Origin: Pseudomaricurvus sp965656525
GTDB lineage: Bacteria > Pseudomonadota > Gammaproteobacteria > Pseudomonadales > Cellvibrionaceae
DNA length: 64,000 nucleotides
NCBI GenBank assembly: GCA_965656525.1
Contig: CBFHKY010000002.1
Coordinates: 128,754 to 192,753 of the forward strand
Reading direction: 5' to 3'
Below, piece by piece: positions 1 to 7,987 of this stretch; the stretch's first letter is position 1; every line of letters begins with the position of its first letter. The position numbers and the translations under genes were made by a program. The notes under the pieces were generated by a model. It was not told where the DNA came from and made no database searches. It saw only the letters and a program-made list of their open reading frames with translations.

Positions 1-1476
1 CTGCCCCCAGGGGCCGGCATCACGTAAGTTGTGCGCTAGCTCTAACGTAAAATCCGTCGATACCAACTCGCCATCCGAAAAAACCAATGCCCGCAAATCA
101 CTTTCGTTTAAACTGTCATGCACAATTTGATCGAAAGCTATTTGAAAAGCCGGTAAGTTTTCAGCGGCTAAACTTAATCCTGCCGCCATCGCGTGCCCGC
201 CAAATTTACTCAACAGTTCTGGGTGTTTCGCCGCAACCGCGTCTAGCGCATCACGTATATGAAAACCGGGAATCGAGCGCGCAGAGCCTTTGATTTCGCC
301 ATTACCTGCTTCCGCAAAAGCGATAACAGGCCGATGGTAACGCTCTTTAATGCGCGAAGCTAAAATCCCAATAACACCTTGGTGCCAGCGAGCATCGAAC
401 AAACATATGCCCCACGGTATTTGCTCATCCGCCAAAGACAATTCAGCCAACGCTGCCAATGCTTCCTGCTGCATGCCAGCTTCTATTGCACGACGATCAC
501 GATTTAAATCATCCAGCTCGACCGCCATTTCTCGAGCAAGCTCTGGTCGGTCGCACAGCAGACACTCAATGCCCAATGACATATCATCCAAGCGCCCCGC
601 TGCATTTAACCGCGGCCCCACTGTAAACCCTAAATCCGAAGCCACCAAACGCTGCGGCTGACGACCAGAAACGTCCAGCAACGCTAAAATACCTGGACGA
701 GCACGGCCCGCTCGAATACGTTGCAAACCTTGATACACCAAAATACGATTATTCGCATCCAGCGGCACAACATCGGCAACCGTACCCAGTGCCACAAGGT
801 CTAAGTAACTGGCCATATTCGGCTCACTTCGACCTAACTCCTGAAACCAACCCATATCTCGCAGCGCCGTTCGCAAAGCACTCATAAGATAAAAAATAAC
901 ACCTACACCCGCTAAATTCTTACTGGGGAAGGAGCATTCAGGTTGATTGGGGTTCACAATTGCCTCGGCCGAAGGCAACTGTTGGCCCGGCAAATGATGG
1001 TCGGTTACAAGTACTTCAATGCCTACCGCTTGCGCTGCTTTCACACCATCAAGTGAAGAAATACCATTATCTACCGTAATGATTAGATCGGGCTGATACC
1101 CTTTTGCGACCTCGACAATTTCAGGGGTTAAGCCGTAGCCAAATTCGAACCTATTTGGCACGAGATAATTGACATGTTCGGCGCCCATATCCCGTAACGC
1201 CAGCATCGCCAACGCACTACTGGTTGCGCCATCGGCATCGAAGTCACCCACGATCAACATACGCTTTTGCTGCACCAAAGCATCCAGCAATAATGACAGT
1301 GCAGCGTCTAATCCTTTTAGCTGTTGTGGTTTGAGTAAGTACTGAAGCGATCTTTCTAATTGCTTAGAGTTACTTACCCCACGGCTAGCATAGATAGCTT
1401 GTAACCTAGCTGGTAAATGATCCGGCCAAGAGAAATCAACAGAAGGTACTGAGCGGCGAGTGATTTGTGTCGTCAT
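1..1476 (-). CDS. recJ: Single-stranded-DNA-specific exonuclease RecJ, 3' end outside the window
   Basis: Degrades single-stranded DNA 5' to 3' in recombination and mismatch repair, in the cytoplasm. My translation of the minus strand gives 492 codons from an ATG at 1476, opening MTTQITRRSVPSVDFSWPDH and still open at base 1. The DHH-family metal motifs are present: VGDFDADGATSSALAML near residue 95 and VTDHHLPG near residue 155. The DHHA1 region follows (LFDARWHQGVIGILASRIKE, then KFGGHAMAAGLSL). The last visible residues, GPWGQ, match the usual RecJ GPWGxxFPEP segment, so about 80-90 residues are missing. It lies downstream of thrC on the same strand, as hom-thrC-recJ does in Pseudomonas. 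The thrC terminator separates the two. Confidence 0.95.
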   Translation of the reverse strand, partial: MTTQITRRSVPSVDFSWPDHLPARLQAIYASRGVSNSKQLERSLQYLLKPQQLKGLDAALSLLLDALVQQKRMLIVGDFDADGATSSALAMLALRDMGAEHVNYLVPNRFEFGYGLTPEIVEVAKGYQPDLIITVDNGISSLDGVKAAQAVGIEVLVTDHHLPGQQLPSAEAIVNPNQPECSFPSKNLAGVGVIFYLMSALRTALRDMGWFQELGRSEPNMASYLDLVALGTVADVVPLDANNRILVYQGLQRIRAGRARPGILALLDVSGRQPQRLVASDLGFTVGPRLNAAGRLDDMSLGIECLLCDRPELAREMAVELDDLNRDRRAIEAGMQQEALAALAELSLADEQIPWGICLFDARWHQGVIGILASRIKERYHRPVIAFAEAGNGEIKGSARSIPGFHIRDALDAVAAKHPELLSKFGGHAMAAGLSLAAENLPAFQIAFDQIVHDSLNESDLRALVFSDGELVSTDFTLELAHNLRDAGPWGQ

Positions 1477-1554
1477 GATATTGATTCTCTAGACTCGTCG
1501 TTCCATACAAAAGCGCTCATCCTATGGTGCTGCCTTATTTACAAAGTTACCAGA

Positions 1555-1582
1555 CATAAAAAACCCGCCAACGGCGGGTTAA
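1555..1582 (-). terminator. Intrinsic terminator of thrC
   Basis: Perfect 8-bp stem AACCCGCC/GGCGGGTT (1562-1569 with 1573-1580) and a 3-nt loop. Read on the minus strand it is followed by a run of T, 19 bases after the thrC stop codon. It separates thrC from recJ. Confidence 0.85.
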
Positions 1583-1600
1583 TCAGTCGCTTTAAAAAAG

Positions 1601-2998
1601 TTAAGCACGAATATTGGCCACCATATGTGCTTGGACTCCGCCAATATCGCCATCCAGTACCGTGTACTGTTCTTCACGTTCAAACAAATCGGCCATATGA
1701 TGAGGCAACACTGGATCTTCTGCCTGCCCCGCTTGACGTACTGCTTCTGGAAACTTAGCTGGATGCGCTGTGGCTAAGCACACCATTGGGATATCTTGCC
1801 GCTGACGTGTTTTGCGGGCGGCCTGTAAACCAATGGCTGTATGAGGGTCCAACAAGTATTCACAATGCTCGAACACATCTTCAATAACGTTGATGGTTTC
1901 GTCATCACCAACGCGATAAGAGCTGAATAACGCGCGAGCTTTACTTAACGCTGTGTCGCTAAGGTGCATTGTGCCGGATTTAAAGTCATCCATCAGCTGC
2001 TTGATCGATGATCCATCGCGATCATAAAGATCAAACAATAGACGTTCGAAGTTACTGGACACCATGATGTCCATACTTGGCGATAGCGAGTGGATTAAAT
2101 CCTTCTTAGTATGATCATTATCACTAATGCAGCGATGCAAGATATCATTAGAGTTAGTTGCGATGATCAACTGATCGATGGGCAACCCCATTTGCTTAGC
2201 CAAATAACCTGCGAAGATGTCGCCAAAGTTACCGGTGGGCACAGAAAAAGACACCGGTCTTGCAGGTGCACCCAAAGCCAGCGCTGAATAAAAATAATAA
2301 ACAATCTGCGCCATAATGCGCGCCCAGTTGATAGAGTTAACGGCTACTAACTGACGACCCTCGGGCAAAAATGATTGATCGCCAAAGCTGGCTTTCACCA
2401 TATTCTGACAATCATCAAAATTACCTTTGAGGGCAATGTTGTGCACATTAGGCTCTAACACGGTTGTCATTTGACGACGCTGAACTTCTGAAACACGCTG
2501 GTAAGGGTGCAGAATAAAAATATCAATATTGTCGCAATGACGACAACCTTCTATGGCGGCTGACCCTGTATCACCAGAGGTTGCTCCCATGACCACCACT
2601 TTCTGGTCACGCTTCTTCAAAATGTAGTCCAAGAGATTGCCTAAAAACTGCAACGCAAAATCTTTAAATGCTAACGTTGGCCCCTGAAACAACTCTAAGA
2701 TCCATTCGTTATGGCCCGTTTGCACCAGTGGCGCAATAGCGTCATGACGAAAGGTCGAGTAAGAATCATCGATGATTTTTTTCAAATCATCATCTGGGAC
2801 AGTGCCTGCCACAAACGGGGCTATCACTTTAAACGCCAGATCTTGATAGCTTAAACCAGCCCAAGATGCGATTTCTTCCTGGCTGAAGGAAGGTAACGAT
2901 TCGGGAATATACAAACCACCATCAGGAGCCAGGCCAGTAAGTACTACGTCTTCAAAAGTCAGCGGCGGTGCTTCGCCGCGAGTACTGATGTATTTCAC
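1601..2998 (-). CDS. thrC: Threonine synthase
   Basis: PLP enzyme that converts O-phosphohomoserine to threonine, the last step of threonine synthesis. 465 residues, the usual length of the long (E. coli/Pseudomonas) type. The N-terminal segment MKYISTRGEAPPLTFEDVVL is typical. The PLP lysine lies in GPTLAFKDFALQFLGNLL (about residue 110), followed by VVMGATSGDTGSAAIEGCR. The phosphate-binding loop VPTGNFGDIFAGYLAKQMG is near residue 258. The start is a GTG at 2998 with GAGG five bases upstream; the overlapping ATG is out of frame. It follows hom by 28 bases, so the two form one operon. Confidence 0.97.
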   Translation of the reverse strand: MKYISTRGEAPPLTFEDVVLTGLAPDGGLYIPESLPSFSQEEIASWAGLSYQDLAFKVIAPFVAGTVPDDDLKKIIDDSYSTFRHDAIAPLVQTGHNEWILELFQGPTLAFKDFALQFLGNLLDYILKKRDQKVVVMGATSGDTGSAAIEGCRHCDNIDIFILHPYQRVSEVQRRQMTTVLEPNVHNIALKGNFDDCQNMVKASFGDQSFLPEGRQLVAVNSINWARIMAQIVYYFYSALALGAPARPVSFSVPTGNFGDIFAGYLAKQMGLPIDQLIIATNSNDILHRCISDNDHTKKDLIHSLSPSMDIMVSSNFERLLFDLYDRDGSSIKQLMDDFKSGTMHLSDTALSKARALFSSYRVGDDETINVIEDVFEHCEYLLDPHTAIGLQAARKTRQRQDIPMVCLATAHPAKFPEAVRQAGQAEDPVLPHHMADLFEREEQYTVLDGDIGGVQAHMVANIRA

Positions 2999-3026
2999 AT
3001 TAACCTCGTAATTTATCTGTTCTGAC

Positions 3027-4325
3027 TTAGCTCAGGTTTTCTACACGAATATGAACAACGCCACCTAATACATAACCCAGATCTTCAATGGCTCTGACGG
3101 CGGTTAACAGCTTTTTTTCGATAGTTCGGTTGGTCAACAAAATCATAGGGACATGCTCTTGTTCTTCTGGGGCTTCTTTTTGAATTAACGCTTCGATACT
3201 GATACCCGCATCACTCAAAATCTGCGCGATCTTGGACAAGACACCCGGTTTATCCAGCGCGGAAATACGCATGTAGTAGGCGGTTTCCACTTCTTCTACG
3301 GACAATATCGGCAGATCTTCTAACTGATTAAAGCCCAGCGCTGGCACACAGACTTTTTGCTTTGCACCCAGCTGGCGCGCAATATCAACTACATCAGCAA
3401 CTACGGCCGATGCCGTTGGCTCTGCACCGGCACCAGGCCCGTAGTACAGTGTTGGACCAACCGCATCGCCTTTGACAACAATGGCGTTCATAACACCATC
3501 TACGTTAGCCAACAACCGCTTTTCAGGAATCAACGTTGGGTGCACGCGCAGCTCTACACCCGATGCTACTTTGCGAGCAATCCCAAGGTGCTTAATGCGA
3601 TACCCCAGCTCCTCGGCGTAAGCAACATCCTCAGGCACGAGCTTGCTGATGCCTTCGGTAAAGATTTTTTCAAACTGCAAAGGCATTCCAAATGCAATGG
3701 AAGCCATAATGACCAATTTATGCGCTGCATCAATGCCTTCAACATCAAACGTGGGATCGGCCTCGGCGTAGCCCAACGCCTGTGCTTCTTGCAGAACGTC
3801 TTCGAACAAACGACCTTTATCGCGCATCTCTGTCAGGATAAAATTACCCGTTCCATTGATGATGCCAGCCAGCCATTCAATTTTATTGCCCGCCAAACCT
3901 TCGCGCAGAGCTTTGATGATGGGTATGCCACCAGCCACAGCAGCCTCGAACGCAATGCTCACTCCAGCTTCGGTCGCCTTTGCAAAGAGCTCATTGCCAA
4001 ATTCTGCGATCAGCGCTTTGTTGGCCGTTACAATATGTTTGCCGTTCGCAATAGCAGTTTCTACCAGCTCTTTGGCAACGGTCGTACCACCAATCAGTTC
4101 AACCACCACATCAACGTTAGGATTGTTCACAACCTCAAAAATATCATCGGTCATGTTGTAGTCAGTGGTGTCACAAAAGGGGTGAGCTCGGCGCGCACCT
4201 ATTTGCTCAATAATAATGTCGGTACCGGCTCTAGCACTGATTTCGCGTGCATTGCGAGTTAACACATTAAAAGTACCGCCACCTACCGTACCTAACCCAC
4301 ATATACCTACTCTAACCGGATTCAA
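3027..4325 (-). CDS. hom: Homoserine dehydrogenase, monofunctional with ACT domain
   Basis: Reduces aspartate semialdehyde to homoserine with NAD(P)H, the branch point to threonine and methionine. 432 residues. The Rossmann motif GICGLGTVGGGTFNVL is at residues 8-23. The substrate region includes AGIINGTGNFILTEM (about 150-165) and EADPTFDVEGIDAAHKL (about 190-205). A C-terminal ACT domain begins near YYMRISALDKPGVLSKIAQIL (about residue 352) and probably gives threonine feedback control. No aspartokinase is fused to it, as in Pseudomonas and unlike E. coli ThrA. The start is a TTG with AGAGG eight bases upstream. It heads the hom-thrC operon. Confidence 0.97.
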   Translation of the reverse strand: MNPVRVGICGLGTVGGGTFNVLTRNAREISARAGTDIIIEQIGARRAHPFCDTTDYNMTDDIFEVVNNPNVDVVVELIGGTTVAKELVETAIANGKHIVTANKALIAEFGNELFAKATEAGVSIAFEAAVAGGIPIIKALREGLAGNKIEWLAGIINGTGNFILTEMRDKGRLFEDVLQEAQALGYAEADPTFDVEGIDAAHKLVIMASIAFGMPLQFEKIFTEGISKLVPEDVAYAEELGYRIKHLGIARKVASGVELRVHPTLIPEKRLLANVDGVMNAIVVKGDAVGPTLYYGPGAGAEPTASAVVADVVDIARQLGAKQKVCVPALGFNQLEDLPILSVEEVETAYYMRISALDKPGVLSKIAQILSDAGISIEALIQKEAPEEQEHVPMILLTNRTIEKKLLTAVRAIEDLGYVLGGVVHIRVENLS

Positions 4326-4637
4326 CGTTATATCCTCTGTAATAATCTAGGCGCTGGCATTCACCAACGAGATAAAAATTGTTTGAGAGTTAACTGAATA
4401 GCACTGACGCGTCATTGACTAAGATAAGACTTCAGTAAATGATCCCCACCAGCCTTACACCAACTCCATAAAGCCGGCCACACTACTGACCCCGCAGTAG
4501 TGTGTCAATAAACTGGATGCAGCATTATACGGGAGCAGCGAGAGACTGGCGAGAGGAAGCCACAATAGCGGCAAACGATTGTAAGGGAGGGGCAAAGAGC
4601 TGCCAAGACAGCTCTTTTGAGTTTCAGACGCTATGAA
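4326..4637. other. Intergenic region between hom and dsbC
   Basis: About 310 bases without a gene. They must hold the hom promoter, but I see no convincing -35/-10 pair. A 10-bp palindrome TGACGCGTCA lies at 4405-4414, 80-90 bases upstream of hom; its role is unknown. The dsbC hairpin is at the other end. I found no threonine-rich leader peptide. Confidence 0.5.
4594..4617 (-). terminator. Hairpin after dsbC, probable terminator
   Basis: Perfect 9-bp inverted repeat AAAGAGCTG/CAGCTCTTT around a 6-base loop, 21 bases past the dsbC stop. The T run on the minus strand is only three bases, so termination may be weak. Confidence 0.55.
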
Positions 4638-5411
4638 TCAAAGGCCTAATCGCTCTGCCAAAGCATCCGCTGGCATAAAACCAGGAATCATAGTGCCATC
4701 GGCTAAAATAATCGCAGGCGTTCCATTAACGCCTAACGCTGCGCCCAAACGAAACTGCTCTGCAACAGGATTGTTTTGACAGTAAGCGACATCCACAGAC
4801 TCACGGTTTTTCAGTTTTGTTAACGTACCTTGGGGGTCTTCTGAACACCACGCCTGAGCAATTTTTTGGTGTGAAGCCGAGCCAATGCCTGCCCGAGGGA
4901 ATGCCAAATAGCGTACCTCTATACCCAACTCATTCATAGCGGGTACTTGCTGGTGCAGCTTGCGACAATAGCCGCAATCCACATCGGTAAACACATATAC
5001 GTAAGCTTTGCGCTTCCCGTTAGCAGGAAACACGATCATATCTTCGAGCGCTGTTTGCCCCAGCTTCTCTTGGCGAACAGGACGCAGTGCAACTTCTTGT
5101 AAATCCACAATACCGTCCGACGTTAAACCATAGATCGTGCCGTCAATCACATGCTTGCCATCTGCACTCACATACAACAAGTGGCCTTTTGTCGTTTGTA
5201 CTTGGTACAACCCAGGCATGGGGCTCGGCTTAACAGGGCCGAACGCAAGATCTGGCCGTGCCGCCTGCAGTTTTTCAAGAATTACTGACGCCGCATCATC
5301 AGAAGGACGACTGTCGGCAGCGTATGCGGAAACACTGAACATGAAACCCGACAACAAACAGGCCATTAACCATTTGCGGCCTGTCTGACACTTTAAAACG
5401 CGCTGCAACAT
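4638..5411 (-). CDS. dsbC: Periplasmic thiol:disulfide isomerase DsbC
   Basis: Rearranges wrong disulfides in periplasmic proteins and is kept reduced by DsbD. I place the start at the ATG at 5411, which has AGGAA five bases upstream, giving 257 residues. The reading frame extends 15 codons further without a comparable site. A signal peptide follows (WLMACLLSGFMFSVSAYA, cleavage after AYA). Next come the dimerisation domain and a thioredoxin fold with the active site DCGYCRKLH. The cis-proline loop is VNGTPAIILADG. A second cysteine pair (AWCSEDP, AYCQNN) matches the structural disulfide of E. coli DsbC. It is a single gene between hom and rplS. Confidence 0.93.
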   Translation of the reverse strand: MLQRVLKCQTGRKWLMACLLSGFMFSVSAYAADSRPSDDAASVILEKLQAARPDLAFGPVKPSPMPGLYQVQTTKGHLLYVSADGKHVIDGTIYGLTSDGIVDLQEVALRPVRQEKLGQTALEDMIVFPANGKRKAYVYVFTDVDCGYCRKLHQQVPAMNELGIEVRYLAFPRAGIGSASHQKIAQAWCSEDPQGTLTKLKNRESVDVAYCQNNPVAEQFRLGAALGVNGTPAIILADGTMIPGFMPADALAERLGL

Positions 5412-5616
5412 AAAATTCCTTAACCGATCAATCAAACTGGATGAGCAATGTATCACAAGGGTATAAAAACTGAGAACATTGGATACCTGAAAATCTCATT
5501 GGTTCCCCCTTGACCAGCGATTCATCATATGCGCTCTCAACATAATGTCGCCTTACTCGACAAGCCACTTTAGCCGATCAGCAATAAAAACGACTCAATG
5601 TCACTCTTACGAGCAT

Positions 5617-5647
5617 AAAAAAACCGACGATAAACGTCGGTTTTTTT
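5617..5647 (-). terminator. Intrinsic terminator after rplS, possibly bidirectional
   Basis: Thirteen-base arms (AAAAAAACCGACG and its complement) enclose a 5-base loop, with seven T on either strand. It is 27 bases past rplS and ends the ribosomal operon. Confidence 0.9.
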
Positions 5648-5674
5648 AGAGTTTTGCCGCCGTAGCAACCAAAC

Positions 5675-6037
5675 TTATCGAGCAGACAGCTTTTCTTTAA
5701 TACGAGCCGCTCGGCCAGACAATTCGCGCAAGTAGTACAACTTGGCCTGACGAACATCACCGCGACGCTTAACGCTAACGCTGTCAATCAGAGGGCTGTG
5801 TGTCTGGAAAGTACGCTCAACGCCAATACCGTGAGAAATTTTACGCACAGTGAAAGCAGAGTTCAGGCCACGGTTACGAATACCGATAACCACACCCTCA
5901 AACGCCTGCAGACGCTCACGGGTGCCTTCTTTTACTTTTACCTGAACCACAACAGTGTCACCAGGAGCAAACGCTGGCAATTCTTGTTTCAGTTGTTCGT
6001 TTTCCAGTTCCTGGATGATTTTGTTTTTGTTGCTCAT
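5675..6037 (-). CDS. rplS: 50S ribosomal protein L19
   Basis: Large-subunit protein at the 30S-50S interface. Starting at the ATG at 6037 (MSNKNKIIQELENEQLKQEL) it has 120 residues, a normal L19 length. AGGAGT lies five bases upstream, so I prefer this start to an in-frame ATG six codons earlier. Typical segments are FAPGDTVVVQVKVKEGTRER, GVVIGIRNRGLNSAFTVRK and RLQAFEGV. It is the last gene of rpsP-rimM-trmD-rplS and is followed by a strong terminator. Confidence 0.97.
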   Translation of the reverse strand: MSNKNKIIQELENEQLKQELPAFAPGDTVVVQVKVKEGTRERLQAFEGVVIGIRNRGLNSAFTVRKISHGIGVERTFQTHSPLIDSVSVKRRGDVRQAKLYYLRELSGRAARIKEKLSAR

Positions 6038-6118
6038 GATTGACTCCTGAGTCAAAAGTGTAGCTTCACAGCTATCATGAGGAACGATAGTCAGCTTATC
6101 TGACCGTAAGTTCCCCGG

Positions 6119-6895
6119 TTAGTCGTCTTGACTGCTGCCCAGCTGCTTAATAGCCTCATTCAGAAGCTGCTGCTGTTCAGCGGTCAATTCTTTACCTTGC
6201 AGCAGATCTGGACGACGCTGCCAAGTTCTGCCTAGCGCCTGCTGTAATCGCCAGCGCCGAATTCGATCATGGTTGCCCGATAAAAGCACTTCGGGAACCG
6301 CTCGACCTTCATACATTTCTGGCCGAGTGTAGTGAGGGCAATCCAGCAGACCATCCGTAAAGGAATCTTGTTCCGCTGATTGAGCGTGCCCTAACGCTCC
6401 TGGCAGTAATCGTGTGATGCTATCGATCATCACCATGGCAGCTAACTCGCCACCACTGAGAACATAATCGCCAATGGACCATTCTTCATCCACTTCTAGC
6501 TCTATGAGGCGTTCATCGATCCCCTCGTAGCGCCCTGCAATCATGACCAGATTATCAGTACCAGAGGCAAACGCTTGCGAAGCCTGCTGATTGAGCTGTC
6601 GCCCTTGGGGTGACAAATACACGACCTTACAAGTCCCAAATTCACCGGCCCATAAACGCGCCTGATGAATCGCTTGCTTTAATGGCTCAACCATCATCAG
6701 CATCCCAGGACCACCGCCATAAGGGCGATCATCCACGGTCTGATGACGATCTAAAGCGAATTGCCGTGGATTCCACAACTTCAGCTCCAGCAAGCCCTGC
6801 CTAACAGCGCGACTGGTAATACCGTAATCACTGACCGAAGCAAACATCTCCGGAAACAATGAAACGACAGCAATACGTTTGGCAATATCAGGCAC
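6119..6895 (-). CDS. trmD: tRNA (guanine-37-N1)-methyltransferase
   Basis: Methylates N1 of G37 next to the anticodon using S-adenosylmethionine, which prevents +1 frameshifting. 258 residues. Recognised by VSLFPEMF near the N-terminus, the DRHQTVDDRPYGGGPGMLMM block (residues about 49-68), and the knot region CGRYEGID-like AGRYEGIDERLIE with EEWSIGDYVLSGGELAAM. The GNHDRIRRWRLQQALGRTW segment belongs to the C-terminal tRNA-binding domain. The start is a GTG with no clear SD, 18 bases after rimM, which suggests translational coupling. Confidence 0.97.
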   Translation of the reverse strand: MPDIAKRIAVVSLFPEMFASVSDYGITSRAVRQGLLELKLWNPRQFALDRHQTVDDRPYGGGPGMLMMVEPLKQAIHQARLWAGEFGTCKVVYLSPQGRQLNQQASQAFASGTDNLVMIAGRYEGIDERLIELEVDEEWSIGDYVLSGGELAAMVMIDSITRLLPGALGHAQSAEQDSFTDGLLDCPHYTRPEMYEGRAVPEVLLSGNHDRIRRWRLQQALGRTWQRRPDLLQGKELTAEQQQLLNEAIKQLGSSQDD

Positions 6896-6913
6896 TTTGT
6901 AATCAGAACCCGC

Positions 6914-7471
6914 CTAAAAGGCCGGATCCCACTCCACGACGATAATGTCGTGTTCCAAGTCCACCTGCCTTACGAACACATCCGGTACGTAAGGGATCAG
7001 TCGTTCACTCTGATCCAAGCTTTCCGCATCGCCCTGCACCACCAACACATCGTTGGCACCCGTTTCCAGCAAGCGCTGCACCGTACCTAAACGCTGCGAC
7101 CCGCCTTCAAACTCAGTGATAACGGCTAAACCTATAAGCTGGTGCCAGTAATACTCACCAACATCCAGTTCAGGCATTTGAGCGCGCTCTACAGCAATAA
7201 CCACAGAGGTCAGGGTTTGAGCCTGATCGCGATCATCCACACCATCGATGTGAGCAACCCAGCCTTTACCGTGGGCCTTGTATTCAAGCACTTCAACAGC
7301 TTTAACACCGTGCTTGGTCTTTAACCACCAAGGCTTGTAACCAAAGAGGCTTTCTTCCGGCTCAGTGCCTGACTGAATTTTCAACCAGCCATTCACGCCA
7401 TAAACCGTAGAGATTCGGCCCACGTCCACCAAATTGGATGTCTTTTTCGTGCTTTTATCCATTTGGCTCAT
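6914..7471 (-). CDS. rimM: 16S rRNA processing protein RimM
   Basis: Assembly factor for the head of the 30S subunit; binds S19. 185 residues. The N-terminal beta-barrel domain opens VDVGRISTVYGVNGWLKI (about residues 15-32). The PRC-barrel domain begins about GEYYWHQLIGLAVI (about 105-118). Typical segments include ERLIPYVPDVFVRQVDLE. Two starts are possible, the ATG at 7471 and one three codons later; neither has a well-spaced SD. It is the second gene of the operon, 34 bases after rpsP. Confidence 0.95.
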   Translation of the reverse strand: MSQMDKSTKKTSNLVDVGRISTVYGVNGWLKIQSGTEPEESLFGYKPWWLKTKHGVKAVEVLEYKAHGKGWVAHIDGVDDRDQAQTLTSVVIAVERAQMPELDVGEYYWHQLIGLAVITEFEGGSQRLGTVQRLLETGANDVLVVQGDAESLDQSERLIPYVPDVFVRQVDLEHDIIVVEWDPAF

Positions 7472-7505
7472 GAGCTTATCGCTGCCTCGGTATAAACGGC
7501 TTTAA

Positions 7506-7748
7506 TTAGGCCGCCTTGTCTTTCAACAACTTGGCTACGCGATCAGATACAGTTGCACCTTGACCGATCCAGAAGTTGATGCGCTCTTCATCAAGACGCA
7601 GCTCTTCTTCCTGACCGCGGGCGATCGGGTTGAAAAAACCAACGCGTTCGATGTAACGGCCGTTACGTGAGCTGCGGCTGTCGGTTACGTTTACGTGGTA
7701 AAAAGGGCGTTTTTTAGAACCGCCACGAGAGAGACGAATGGTTACCAT
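7506..7748 (-). CDS. rpsP: 30S ribosomal protein S16
   Basis: Small-subunit assembly protein of 80 residues, the standard size. It begins MVTIRLSRGGSKKRPFYHVN, the invariant S16 start, and continues DSRSSRNGRYIERVGFFNP. It is the first gene of rpsP-rimM-trmD-rplS. AGGAAG lies upstream of the ATG. Confidence 0.98.
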   Translation of the reverse strand: MVTIRLSRGGSKKRPFYHVNVTDSRSSRNGRYIERVGFFNPIARGQEEELRLDEERINFWIGQGATVSDRVAKLLKDKAA

Positions 7749-7864
7749 CTAAGTCTGCTTCCTATTAATCAAGTTTCGCTCAAGCCAATGGGCAAGGCAC
7801 AATCAAAAAATCTGTTTCACACGAGTTTCTGCTTTAAATGCACAGAGCTCGCGAAAGGCGCGGT

Positions 7865-7893
7865 ATTTTAGGGGAAAAAATCAGGAAAGTACA
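7865..7893 (-). promoter_or_regulatory. Candidate sigma70 promoter of the rpsP operon
   Basis: On the minus strand, a -10 of TAAAAT (7865-7870) is followed by the GC-rich discriminator ACCGCGCC, as at growth-rate-controlled promoters. Seventeen bases upstream is a weak -35, TGTACT (7888-7893). The rpsP start is about 115 bases downstream. Confidence 0.45.
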
Positions 7894-7924
7894 TAGGCAG
7901 GCACATTATGCCTGAAGAACAACA

Positions 7925-7966
7925 CAAGAAAGATCGCCCTTATGATCCTTCGATCCACAAGGGCGG
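7925..7966 (-). terminator. Terminator of ffh
   Basis: An imperfect hairpin with CGCCCTT/AAGGGCG at the base and GATC/GATC near the tip around GAAG (7935-7965) follows the ffh stop by about 22 bases. On the minus strand it leads into ATCTTTCTTG. The stem is strong; the U tract is interrupted. Confidence 0.6.
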
Positions 7967-7987
7967 CCGTAAGCTATTGATATGACA

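Noticed and set aside
3357..4262. 301-codon plus-strand frame opposite hom
   Set aside because: It is the antisense of a clear homoserine dehydrogenase gene; no SD and no known domain.
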